From Thermodesulfobacteriota bacterium (GTDB lineage: Bacteria > Desulfobacterota > BSN033 > UBA1163), in contig JASEIE010000165.1 of NCBI GenBank assembly GCA_030024065.1, positions 1 to 8,730 on the forward strand: a stretch of 8,730 bases of DNA, written 5' to 3'. Under the pieces are notes generated by a model. The model made no database searches, was not told the origin of the DNA, and saw nothing but the letters and a program-made list of their open reading frames with translations. Of this stretch, positions 1-5,546 are shown one piece after another. The first letter of the stretch is position 1; each line of letters begins with the position of its first letter. A program made the translations under genes and the position numbers.

Positions 1-70
1 GACGCTACGGGGAAAAAGGAATAACTCCATAACCAATAATTACCCATAACTGAGGCATTACAAAATAGTG

Positions 71-112
71 TTAAAAATAGTTGACAAACCAAGGCATGTT
101 CGCTATTTTTAA
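71..112. repeat. 10-bp inverted repeat spanning the promoter
   Basis: TTAAAAATAG at 71-80 is the exact reverse complement of CTATTTTTAA at 103-112, with 22 bases between. The left arm ends directly before the -35 box and the right arm covers the -10 box. The dyad lies upstream of the expected transcription start, so it would act as DNA (a regulator site) rather than as an RNA hairpin of this transcript. Both arms are A/T-rich, so chance is a real alternative. Confidence 0.5.
81..109 (+). promoter_or_regulatory. Sigma70-type promoter for the lipoprotein pair
   Basis: A perfect -35 box TTGACA (81-86) is followed after 17 bases by TATTTT (104-109), which matches four of six bases of TATAAT. Transcription would start near 116, giving a leader of about 49 bases before the first ATG at 165. 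No other good promoter is visible before the second lipoprotein gene, so both are probably transcribed from here. The boxes lie within a 10-bp inverted repeat (71-80 and 103-112) that could be an operator. Confidence 0.65.
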
Positions 113-164
113 TTTAAATAACATTATCATTTAAATCGGAAAGAGCTCAAAAGGGGGTGAATCT

Positions 165-458
165 ATGAACAGGAGGATTTTCGCATTTATATTAATGATA
201 CTCTTCTTCTCCCTTCCTCTCTCCGGGTGTTGTTATTTTAACGCCCGAAATGAGATCAAATCTGCTGAAAAGTTGATTGCTGAGATGAAGGAAGGAGGAG
301 GACTGAAGCTGGTTCCATACGAGTATACCAGCGCAGAGAAATTCTTAGAGGTTTCAAAAATAGAATTTCAAGAAAACGATTTTAAATCGGCCAAAGGATT
401 TGCAAATCGATCCAAGTCCGCTGCGGAAGCGGGTTTGGCTGAAGTGAAAAAGAAATAG
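165..458 (+). CDS. Small lipoprotein, DUF4398-like
   Basis: This encodes a 97-residue exported lipoprotein of unknown function. The N-terminus has a signal peptide: Arg3-Arg4, a hydrophobic stretch at about 5-19, and a lipobox LSGC with the lipidated cysteine at 22. The mature part (about 75 residues) is charged and probably helical, with alternating Ala/Glu/Lys and a P-x-E-Y-x-x-A-E-x-F-L segment near residues 50-62. That pattern recurs in the N-terminal domain of the next gene and resembles DUF4398-type lipoproteins often found beside OmpA-like proteins. The start is supported by an AGGGGGTG ribosome binding site at 152-159. It ends 31 bases before the next gene and is probably co-transcribed with it. 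Residue +2 after the lipid cysteine is another Cys rather than Asp, so outer-membrane sorting is expected. Family assignment is from pattern only. Confidence 0.85.
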   Translation: MNRRIFAFILMILFFSLPLSGCCYFNARNEIKSAEKLIAEMKEGGGLKLVPYEYTSAEKFLEVSKIEFQENDFKSAKGFANRSKSAAEAGLAEVKKK

Positions 459-489
459 GGTAGCCAATGGAAGGGGGTGAATTTTTAAA

Positions 490-1287
490 ATGAATAAGAG
501 GTGGATGATATGGATTCTTCTCATCCTGGGAGCAATGGTTATCTCAGGATGTGCAAGTAAAGAGACAAAGATGGCCTACAATGAGGCAAAGGACGTCTTT
601 CAGAAAGCCACGCTTGCCAATGCAAAGAAATGCGCACCTGTCCAATATGCAACAGCAGAGGCTTATCTTGCCTTCGCCGACCATGAGATCAAACACTTCT
701 GGAGAGAGATAGAGCATCTGGATGCATCCATTAAAACTGCCAAAGAAAAATCCTTAGAAGCCATCAAGATCTGTGAAAAACCGCCTGCTCCTCCGGCCCC
801 AGCACCTGCACCACCTAAACCACCTGCACCCGCACCGGCACCACCCGCTCCAGCACCTATTTTGCCAACGCCGCCCACACCTGCACCACCCACACCGCCT
901 GTACCACCCAAGCCCGTACCACAAGTGGTTCAACCCAAACCAGTGGCCCCACCGGTTTTCGACACTATCTATTTCGACCCCAACAAAACGAATATCAGTC
1001 CAACAGCAGCCAAAGCACTGGATCGAAGTGGGGCGATTCTGAAGGAAAATCCACAAATCAAAGTGGAAATCGGAGGACATACGGATTCAGGCGGACCGGA
1101 GAAGGTGAACCAAAAGCTCTCTGAAAAGAGAGCCCTGAGTGCCAAGAAGTACCTCATCGATAAATTTGGCCTTGTGGATAATCGAATGGTCGTCAAGGGC
1201 TATGGATCGACCAAACCTGTTGCAGACAATCGAACGAATGAGGGGCGGGCGAAGAACAGAAGGGTTGAATTCAGGGTCATTCCATAA
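490..1287 (+). CDS. OmpA/Pal-family lipoprotein with DUF4398-like N-terminus and proline-rich spacer
   Basis: This 265-residue lipoprotein probably tethers the outer membrane to peptidoglycan. The signal peptide ends in a lipobox VISGC with lipidated Cys21; Ala at +2 favours the outer membrane. Residues about 25-95 form a helical domain similar to the preceding lipoprotein (P-x-Q-Y-x-x-A-E-x-Y-L). Residues 98-156 are almost entirely Pro and Ala with a few Thr, Lys and Val, a stiff periplasmic spacer. Residues about 157-265 are an OmpA C-terminal domain starting IYFDPNK. It carries the peptidoglycan-binding motif GGHTDSGG (Asp199), NQKLSEKRA, a GYGSTKP loop and the EGRAKNRRVEF ending (Arg253); Asp199 and Arg253 match the residues that hold diaminopimelate in this family. 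The ribosome binding site is AAGGGGGTG at 471-479. An intrinsic terminator follows at 1321. Canonical Pal lacks the long Pro spacer and extra N-terminal domain, so I give no gene symbol. Confidence 0.93.
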   Translation: MNKRWMIWILLILGAMVISGCASKETKMAYNEAKDVFQKATLANAKKCAPVQYATAEAYLAFADHEIKHFWREIEHLDASIKTAKEKSLEAIKICEKPPAPPAPAPAPPKPPAPAPAPPAPAPILPTPPTPAPPTPPVPPKPVPQVVQPKPVAPPVFDTIYFDPNKTNISPTAAKALDRSGAILKENPQIKVEIGGHTDSGGPEKVNQKLSEKRALSAKKYLIDKFGLVDNRMVVKGYGSTKPVADNRTNEGRAKNRRVEFRVIP

Positions 1288-1320
1288 CCTCCCTTCAAAG
1301 TGATGACGAATTTACTTTAC

Positions 1321-1355
1321 GGGTGGTGGGAAGAAATTCCTGCCACCTCTTTTTT
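1321..1355 (+). terminator. Rho-independent terminator after the lipoprotein genes
   Basis: GGTGGTGGGAA (1322-1332) pairs with TTCCTGCCACC (1337-1347) over 11 pairs, two of them G-U, closing a GAAA tetraloop. A run of six T follows (1350-1355). This is a strong canonical terminator for the lipoprotein transcript. It lies only 20 bases before the transaldolase ATG, so it could also act as an attenuator of that gene. Confidence 0.85.
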
Positions 1356-1374
1356 ACCTGACAGGAGGGGGACA

Positions 1375-2025
1375 ATGAAGTTTTTTATTGATACGGCCAA
1401 CCCTGGTGAGATCAAAAAGGCTTACGAGATGGGAGTGATCGATGGCGTCACCACCAATCCCACTTTGATCTCCAAAGAGAATAGAGATTTCAAATCCCTT
1501 ATTGAAGAAATCTGCGGAATCATCCGGGGACTCCCCATCAGTCTTGAGGTCCTGGGCTTGAAGTCTGAAGAGATGATCCGAGAGGCTCGAAACCTTTCCA
1601 AGATAGGTGACAATGTCGTAGTGAAGATTCCGATGACATCGGAGGGTCTCAAGGCGATTAAGGTTCTGATCCCGGAAGGAATCAAGACGAACACGACCCT
1701 CGTCTTTTCGCCCACACAGGCCCTGCTGGCCGCCAAGGCAGGCTCAACCTATATCAGTCCTTTCATCGGAAGGCTGGATGATATCTCCCAGACAGGGATG
1801 GAACTGGTGGAGCAGATCGTAACGATCTTTGATAATTATGATTTCGAGTCTGAGGTGATCGTTTCAAGCATCCGGCATCCCATTCATGTGCTGGAAGCAG
1901 CCCTTATTGGCGCGGATGTGGCAACCATCCCTTATAAGGTCATTGAGCAGCTGGTCAAACACCCCTTGACCGATATTGGTATTGAACGGTTTCTGGCGGA
2001 CTGGGAGAAGGTCCCAAAGAAGTAA
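1375..2025 (+). CDS. Transaldolase / fructose-6-phosphate aldolase-like (TalC/FSA family)
   Basis: The product is a class I aldolase of 216 residues, the usual length of the short TalC/FSA subfamily (about 215-220). These enzymes move a dihydroxyacetone unit between sugar phosphates in the non-oxidative pentose phosphate pathway, or cleave fructose 6-phosphate. Visible signatures are [10 protein letters not shown] at the N-terminus, [13 protein letters not shown] (23-35), [10 protein letters not shown] with the Schiff-base lysine at 84, [41 protein letters not shown] and the closing HPLTDIG...FLADW. I start at 1375 because AGGAGGGGG lies at 1363-1371; the open frame continues to 1300, but those 25 codons run through the terminator hairpin and have no family similarity. 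There is no room for a promoter between terminator and start, so expression probably depends on readthrough from upstream or on an unrecognised promoter inside or before the hairpin. Transaldolase and FSA activity cannot be separated from sequence alone. Confidence 0.95.
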   Translation: MKFFIDTANPGEIKKAYEMGVIDGVTTNPTLISKENRDFKSLIEEICGIIRGLPISLEVLGLKSEEMIREARNLSKIGDNVVVKIPMTSEGLKAIKVLIPEGIKTNTTLVFSPTQALLAAKAGSTYISPFIGRLDDISQTGMELVEQIVTIFDNYDFESEVIVSSIRHPIHVLEAALIGADVATIPYKVIEQLVKHPLTDIGIERFLADWEKVPKK

Positions 2026-2118
2026 ACCCCGTTAGAAATTCCAGCGGGGCATTAAACCCCGCCGGAATTATTCTAAAACCTAACCCCGCCGCAGAGCAGC
2101 GGGGCATTATTTCTAACG
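2026..2118. repeat. Nested palindromic extragenic element with two hairpins
   Basis: The outer arms CGTTAGAAAT (2030-2039) and ATTTCTAACG (2109-2118) are exact inverted copies. Inside, the first hairpin (2032-2076) pairs TTAGAAATTCC and GCGGGG with CCCCGC and GGAATTATTCTAA around a CATTAAA loop. The second hairpin (2084-2104) pairs CCCCGC with GCGGGG. The 12-mer AGCGGGGCATTA occurs twice, at 2043-2054 and 2098-2109. The element begins directly after the transaldolase stop codon. It may help end that transcript, but no proper T run follows either stem. It looks like a member of a dispersed repeat family, which one window cannot prove. Confidence 0.7.
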
Positions 2119-2130
2119 AGGTAAACAAAT

Positions 2131-2163
2131 CCGTTCGCCCTGAGCCTGTCGAAGGGTGAACGG
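2131..2163. repeat. REP-like palindrome
   Basis: CCGTTCGCCCT (2131-2141) pairs with AGGGTGAACGG (2153-2163) over 11 positions with one G-T pair; the 11-base loop includes CCTGTCGA. This type of extragenic palindrome with CTGTCGAAGGG is, from general experience, common in intergenic DNA of proteobacterial and related genomes. No coding signal overlaps it. Confidence 0.7.
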
Positions 2164-2258
2164 TTTGATCGGGACAGGCTTGTCGAAGCATGAATGGTTC
2201 AATGATTCACCCAGTTCGACACGCTCACTACAGGCTTCGAGAACCTCAGGGTGATCGG
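2164..2258. repeat. Degenerate REP-like repeat cluster
   Basis: Diverged pieces of the palindrome just upstream continue here: ACAGGCTTGTCGAAG near 2174-2188, a GTTCGACACGCTCACTACAG stretch from 2214, and CTTCGAGAACCTCAGGGTGA near 2236-2255. Both orientations are present, with TGATCGG recurring at the ends of the segment (TGATCGGG at 2166, TGATCGG at 2252). No gene is visible. It is probably the remains of two or three repeat insertions; exact unit borders cannot be set by eye. Confidence 0.5.
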
Positions 2259-2295
2259 TAAAGTATTTCCCACGCAAAAGCCGGATGAGCCGAAT

Positions 2296-2318
2296 AAAAA
2301 AAGCCCTCTGAAGAGGGC
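2296..2318 (-). terminator. Rho-independent terminator of the hsp20 gene
   Basis: On the - strand GCCCTC-TTCA-GAGGGC (2318-2303) is followed directly by seven T (2302-2296). It lies about 28 bases past the hsp20 stop codon. The + strand side has no T run, so it acts only on leftward transcription. Confidence 0.88.
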
Positions 2319-2346
2319 CTCACTTGGTCCGGGTTTAGGATTGGAT

Positions 2347-2790
2347 TTAACTCGTTTCCACTGAAATCTGTTTGGGATGAACTTCCTTTTTCTTGGGGAG
2401 GACAATCCGAAGCACTCCGTCCTTATGCGAGGCTTTAATCGCTTCCTTTTCGATCATTTTCGGAAGGGTAAAAGTTCGCCGGAAGTTTCCATAAGGCCTT
2501 TCGATCTGGATATAATTTTCTCCCGGAACCTCTTTGCTAAACCTTCTCTCTCCACGAATGATCAGCGTATTCTCCTCAACCTTAATATCGATTTCTCTTT
2601 CATTGATCTCCGGCAGGTCGACCTTCAGAATCAATTCATTCTCTCTCTCCACAATATCCACAGGAGGAGACCAGACGCTCCCTGGCACTTCCTCCTTAAA
2701 GATCCGTGTAAGGGTCTCATCGAAGAGGCGGGTCATACGGTTTTGCATCGCCATAAGATCCCGGAAAGGCTCCCACTTCACATGGACCAT
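2347..2790 (-). CDS. Hsp20 / alpha-crystallin family small heat-shock protein
   Basis: This ATP-independent holdase chaperone has 147 residues, typical of bacterial class A small heat-shock proteins. The short N-terminal arm (about 1-38) contains WEPFRDLMAMQNRMTRLFDE. The alpha-crystallin domain runs from about 39 to 133: SPPVDIVERENELILKVDLP at its start, then ENTLIIRGERR, the RPYGNFRRTFTLP strand, and the hallmark A-x-x-x-x-GVL-x-x-x-LP at 120-132. The C-terminal tail carries the I-x-V oligomerisation motif (Ile142, Val144). The start codon at 2790 is preceded by GGGGAGGG. The gene has its own promoter (2821-2849) and terminator (2296-2318), so it is monocistronic. I see no CIRCE element (TTAGCACTC-N9-GAGTGCTAA) and no sigma32 -10 box upstream. 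Confidence 0.95.
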   Translation of the reverse strand: MVHVKWEPFRDLMAMQNRMTRLFDETLTRIFKEEVPGSVWSPPVDIVERENELILKVDLPEINEREIDIKVEENTLIIRGERRFSKEVPGENYIQIERPYGNFRRTFTLPKMIEKEAIKASHKDGVLRIVLPKKKEVHPKQISVETS

Positions 2791-2820
2791 ATTTCATCCC
2801 TCCCCTATGGCATTAAATAT

Positions 2821-2849
2821 AATATAAACCAAGTGAAAAGGAATTTCAA
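2821..2849 (-). promoter_or_regulatory. Sigma70-type promoter of hsp20
   Basis: On the - strand TTGAAA (2849-2844) is separated by 17 bases from TATATT (2826-2821), each one mismatch from consensus. Transcription would begin near 2813, leaving about 23 bases before the ATG, just enough for the ribosome binding site. A CTTCGAAG palindrome (2850-2857) touches the upstream edge of the -35 box and could be a regulator site. Confidence 0.7.
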
Positions 2850-2857
2850 CTTCGAAG

Positions 2858-3037
2858 GGTAGGGTTTAGAACCGTCCAATAAAATCTGAGGTATTATATT
2901 TTATGAGGTTTTGTAATTTGAATACCTGACGATTGAACAATAAGGGGGCTCAACCTCTGGCATCGACATCCCAACCCAAAACACTGGCCCCTCTGTTACT
3001 CCGATTCCAACCTTAATGGCCTAAGTATTTACAGTGG
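2858..3037. other. Intergenic region between hsp20 promoter and porB
   Basis: About 180 bases without an open frame worth calling. It should contain the 3' end of the por transcript, but no hairpin followed by a T run is visible on the - strand. The only dyads are AGGTATT/AATACCT (2889-2895, 2921-2927) with a 25-base loop, and a short GGGGC/GCCCC pairing. Termination here may be Rho-dependent. Confidence 0.4.
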
Positions 3038-4006
3038 TCAAGGAAGCGGTGAATCACCAAAACATTGGCAGAGTTTCTCCAGTTTCGTCCACTCCTGATC
3101 CACTTCTTGCTGAAGCTCGTCAGCCAGAGCGGTGCTTTCGGGTGTCAGAAGGTGGGCAAACCTTCCTTGAGACTTGAACCAGTCAAGGAGCGGTTTTTGG
3201 GGAGAAGGTTTATGGTTCAACCTCCACACGCCTTTATCCACCTCATAAAGAGGCCAGACACAGGTATCGACAGCGAGTTTCGATAGATTGAGTGTTTCGG
3301 CAGGTATATAGCGCCAACCCCGGGTGCAGGGAACAAGGGCATTGAGAAAAGATGGACCATCGGCTGAAATAGCTTTTTTCACTTTAGTCATCAAGTCGCG
3401 CCAGGCATGGGGCGCTATTTGAGCCACATATGGGATTTTATGGCTGGCAACGATAGCCGTCATATCCTTGCGATGCTGTGATTTCCCGGTCATAGCTTTG
3501 CCCACAGGAGAAGTGCTCGTCCAGGTTCCCTTAGGAGTGGCCCCGCTACGCTGGATTCCGGTGTTCATATAAGCTTCATTATTAAGACACACATATAAGA
3601 ATCGATGCCCCCGTTCCAGGGCGCCGCTCAGCCATTGAAAGCCGATATCGTAAGTGGCCCCATCCCCGGCGAAGACAACAAATTTAACCCCTTTATCCTT
3701 TACTTTCCCCTGTTTTACCAGGGAACGGTAGGCCGTTTCAATACCGGAAACGGTTGAAGCGGCGTTTTCAAATGCGCTATGGACCCAGGGAACACGCCAC
3801 GGAGTAAAAGGGAATACCCCCGTGGTCACTTCCAAACAGCCTGTAGGCGAAACAACAACCACTGGCTCTTTGATGGCATGCAACACCTGGCGAACAACGA
3901 TCGGCTCAGCGCAGCCGGCGCACATACGATGCCCAGGAGCCAACCTTTCTTCTTGATTGCAGAGCTCCTTGAGATTTATCTTTATTTTCTTTACATCGGC
4001 TCCCAT
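3038..4006 (-). CDS. porB: 2-oxoacid (probably pyruvate):ferredoxin oxidoreductase, beta subunit
   Basis: This thiamine diphosphate-binding subunit (322 residues) carries out decarboxylation with PorA and passes electrons to a [4Fe-4S] cluster. The four expected cluster cysteines are present: Cys29 and Cys32 in RMCAGC, Cys57 in PTGCLEVTTG, and Cys227 in VPCTRGW. The ThDP/Mg signature runs from GDG (114-116) through YDIGFQWLSGALERG to NNEAYMNTG (142-150), including the N-N and Y-x-N-T-G-x-Q-R-S elements typical of PorB. Unusually, the residue after the second cysteine is Ala (CAGCAE), where I expect Gly. It is the last gene of the operon, 25 bases after porA, with AAGGAGG at 4014-4020. The substrate is inferred as pyruvate from the family pattern and the gamma-delta-alpha-beta gene order; other 2-oxoacids cannot be excluded. 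Confidence 0.95.
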   Translation of the reverse strand: MGADVKKIKINLKELCNQEERLAPGHRMCAGCAEPIVVRQVLHAIKEPVVVVSPTGCLEVTTGVFPFTPWRVPWVHSAFENAASTVSGIETAYRSLVKQGKVKDKGVKFVVFAGDGATYDIGFQWLSGALERGHRFLYVCLNNEAYMNTGIQRSGATPKGTWTSTSPVGKAMTGKSQHRKDMTAIVASHKIPYVAQIAPHAWRDLMTKVKKAISADGPSFLNALVPCTRGWRYIPAETLNLSKLAVDTCVWPLYEVDKGVWRLNHKPSPQKPLLDWFKSQGRFAHLLTPESTALADELQQEVDQEWTKLEKLCQCFGDSPLP

Positions 4007-4031
4007 CAGTGATCCTCCTTTAAAGACCCTT

Positions 4032-5234
4032 TTAGAAATCCCTCAATCCAAGGTATCGGAAAACAGGCTCGACTTTCCCGGTTTCCACAATATTGACTAA
4101 ATCCTGAAAGACAGAACAAATTTGATCAGGGATAGTATCACGGCCACCCAGGCCATAGGTATAGTTCACCAGTTTTGTTTGTATCCCCCGGAGGTATAGG
4201 GCTGTTGCCACCTCAAGGAAGACCGGGCTGGCTTCAGCGCCAAAAAAGGCAACACGTTCCAAAATGGCGACAGCCTTTTTACCCTTCAGGGCTTCGGCAA
4301 TAACCTCAGCAGGAAAGGGGCGATAACAGCGTATCTTGAGCATTCCGGCTTTAATGCCGTTCTTACGCATTTTATCTACTGCAACCCGGGTGGCGCCACT
4401 GGTCGCTCCCAGGATAACAATGGCCACATCAGCATCATCCAGCCGATAGGAATCAATCAGGCCATACGAGCGACCGGTCAGTCTCCCATACTCCTCGCCA
4501 ATATCCAGAATAACCTTTGGGGCTTTGGCCATTGCTTCCCATTGAGGACGCTTATGTTCAAAATAGTAATCGGTAAAATCACAAGCTCCGAGTGTAACCG
4601 GGTGGTCCACATCAATAATGGGATAGAGGGGTTTGTAGCTGCCGATAAAATTCTTCACCGCTTCATCCGGTAGAACTTCCACAGGCTCCACAGTGTGGCT
4701 GAGGACAAAACCATCCAGGCAAGACATCACCGGGAGCAAAACATCGGGATGCTCCGCAATGCGTACGGCTTGAAGAGTATTATCGTAGGCTTCTTGCTGG
4801 GTTTCGGCAAACAACTGAATCCAGCCAGCATCCCGGGATCCCATGGCATCATCATGGCTGCACAAAATATTCAACGGGGAGTTAAAAGCCCGGTTAGCGA
4901 CAGCCATGATAATGGGTAAACGCCAAGAGGAAGCAATCCAGAGCATTTCCCACATCAAAGCTAATCCAGGGCCGCAGGTAGCGGTCATGGCCCTCGCGCC
5001 CGCGGCAGCAGCGCCGATGCAAGCGCTCATTGCCGCATGTTCGCTTTCAACCGCAATTAACTCGGTATCCACAAGCCCATCAGCGACAAACTCACTGAAA
5101 GTCATAACGATTTCAGTCTGGGGGGTAATGGGATAAGCGGCGACAACATCAGGGTTTACCTGGCGCATGGCTTCGGTCACTGCATTATCGCCTTCCAACG
5201 CCTTAATCACACCTTTTACACGAGCATTATCCAT
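4032..5234 (-). CDS. porA: 2-oxoacid (probably pyruvate):ferredoxin oxidoreductase, alpha subunit
   Basis: This 400-residue subunit carries the pyrimidine-binding domain (domain I) and the C-terminal transketolase-like domain II. The catalytic-site motif YPITPQT is at residues 34-40, followed by the E-S-E-H-A-A segment and the T-A-T-C-G-P-G-L-A-L-M-W-E loop. The segment NRAFNSPLNI, then SHDDAMGSRDAGWIQ and AETQQEAYD, is the pattern seen in pyruvate-type alpha subunits, where the Arg contacts the substrate. The start at 5234 is chosen because MDNARVKGVIKALEG matches the family N-terminus and GGAGG lies upstream. A 28-codon upstream extension to 5318 only overlaps porD. The ATG overlaps the porD stop codon by one base (TAATG), which implies translational coupling and equal subunit amounts. 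Confidence 0.95.
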   Translation of the reverse strand: MDNARVKGVIKALEGDNAVTEAMRQVNPDVVAAYPITPQTEIVMTFSEFVADGLVDTELIAVESEHAAMSACIGAAAAGARAMTATCGPGLALMWEMLWIASSWRLPIIMAVANRAFNSPLNILCSHDDAMGSRDAGWIQLFAETQQEAYDNTLQAVRIAEHPDVLLPVMSCLDGFVLSHTVEPVEVLPDEAVKNFIGSYKPLYPIIDVDHPVTLGACDFTDYYFEHKRPQWEAMAKAPKVILDIGEEYGRLTGRSYGLIDSYRLDDADVAIVILGATSGATRVAVDKMRKNGIKAGMLKIRCYRPFPAEVIAEALKGKKAVAILERVAFFGAEASPVFLEVATALYLRGIQTKLVNYTYGLGGRDTIPDQICSVFQDLVNIVETGKVEPVFRYLGLRDF

Positions 5235-5536
5235 TATGATGCATCCTCCTTCTTGGCTTGAGCCTCCTCGACCATTGTGATAACGTGCCGGGGACATTCG
5301 GCAGCACAAATACCACAACCCTTGCAGTGTTCCAGGTCAACGCCCACCACCTTAGAATCTTTAACAATAATGCTTGCGTCAGGGCAGAAAAGCCAGCAAA
5401 ACATGCAGTGGGTGCATTTATCCAAATCGATGTTGGGACACAAAGCTCGCCAACTCCCCGTTTCATAATCAACGGTATTGCCAACTTCAATCACTAACGT
5501 CCTAAAGGGTAGCTCTTTCCAGCCTTTTTCCGCCAT
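5234..5536 (-). CDS. porD: 2-oxoacid:ferredoxin oxidoreductase, delta (2x[4Fe-4S] ferredoxin) subunit
   Basis: This 100-residue ferredoxin-like subunit moves electrons from the PorB cluster to external ferredoxin. It has two complete [4Fe-4S] motifs: C-x2-C-x2-C-x3-C-P at Cys41, 44, 47 and 51, and again at Cys71, 74, 77 and 81. An N-terminal segment with Trp29-Arg30 and Cys33-Pro34 precedes them, typical of PorD (W-R-x-x-x-P). The ribosome binding site AGGAG begins within the porG stop codon, 10 bases upstream. The stop codon overlaps the porA start. All eight cluster ligands are present and no truncation is seen. Confidence 0.95.
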   Translation of the reverse strand: MAEKGWKELPFRTLVIEVGNTVDYETGSWRALCPNIDLDKCTHCMFCWLFCPDASIIVKDSKVVGVDLEHCKGCGICAAECPRHVITMVEEAQAKKEDAS

Positions 5537-5546
5537 TTTCCATCTC

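Noticed and set aside
1..24. Possible C-terminal tail (DATGKKE, then stop) of an upstream + strand gene
   Set aside because: Eight codons at the window edge, including the stop, are too few to support a coding call, although it remains possible.
663..1080. Gly- and Cys/Trp-rich open frames opposite the OmpA-type lipoprotein
   Set aside because: They are the reverse reading of the proline-rich spacer codons and lack ribosome binding sites; they are composition artefacts.
1300..1374. 25-codon N-terminal extension of the transaldolase open frame
   Set aside because: It runs through a strong terminator hairpin, has no ribosome binding site and does not match the family; the start at 1375 has AGGAGGGGG in front and matches the usual N-terminus.
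2791..2870. CIRCE or sigma32 control of hsp20
   Set aside because: No TTAGCACTC/GAGTGCTAA dyad and no CCCCAT-type -10 box are present; the region fits a sigma70-type promoter better.
2889..2927. AGGTATT/AATACCT dyad as the por terminator
   Set aside because: Seven weak pairs with a 25-base loop and no T run; it does not resemble an intrinsic terminator.
5235..5318. 28-codon N-terminal extension of PorA
   Set aside because: It overlaps porD coding sequence in another frame and is not PorA-like; the TAATG junction with porD and the family N-terminus support 5234.
5227..5490. Open frame on the - strand overlapping porD
   Set aside because: It is an alternative frame of porD, which has two complete ferredoxin cluster motifs and a ribosome binding site; the overlapping frame has no recognisable family features.
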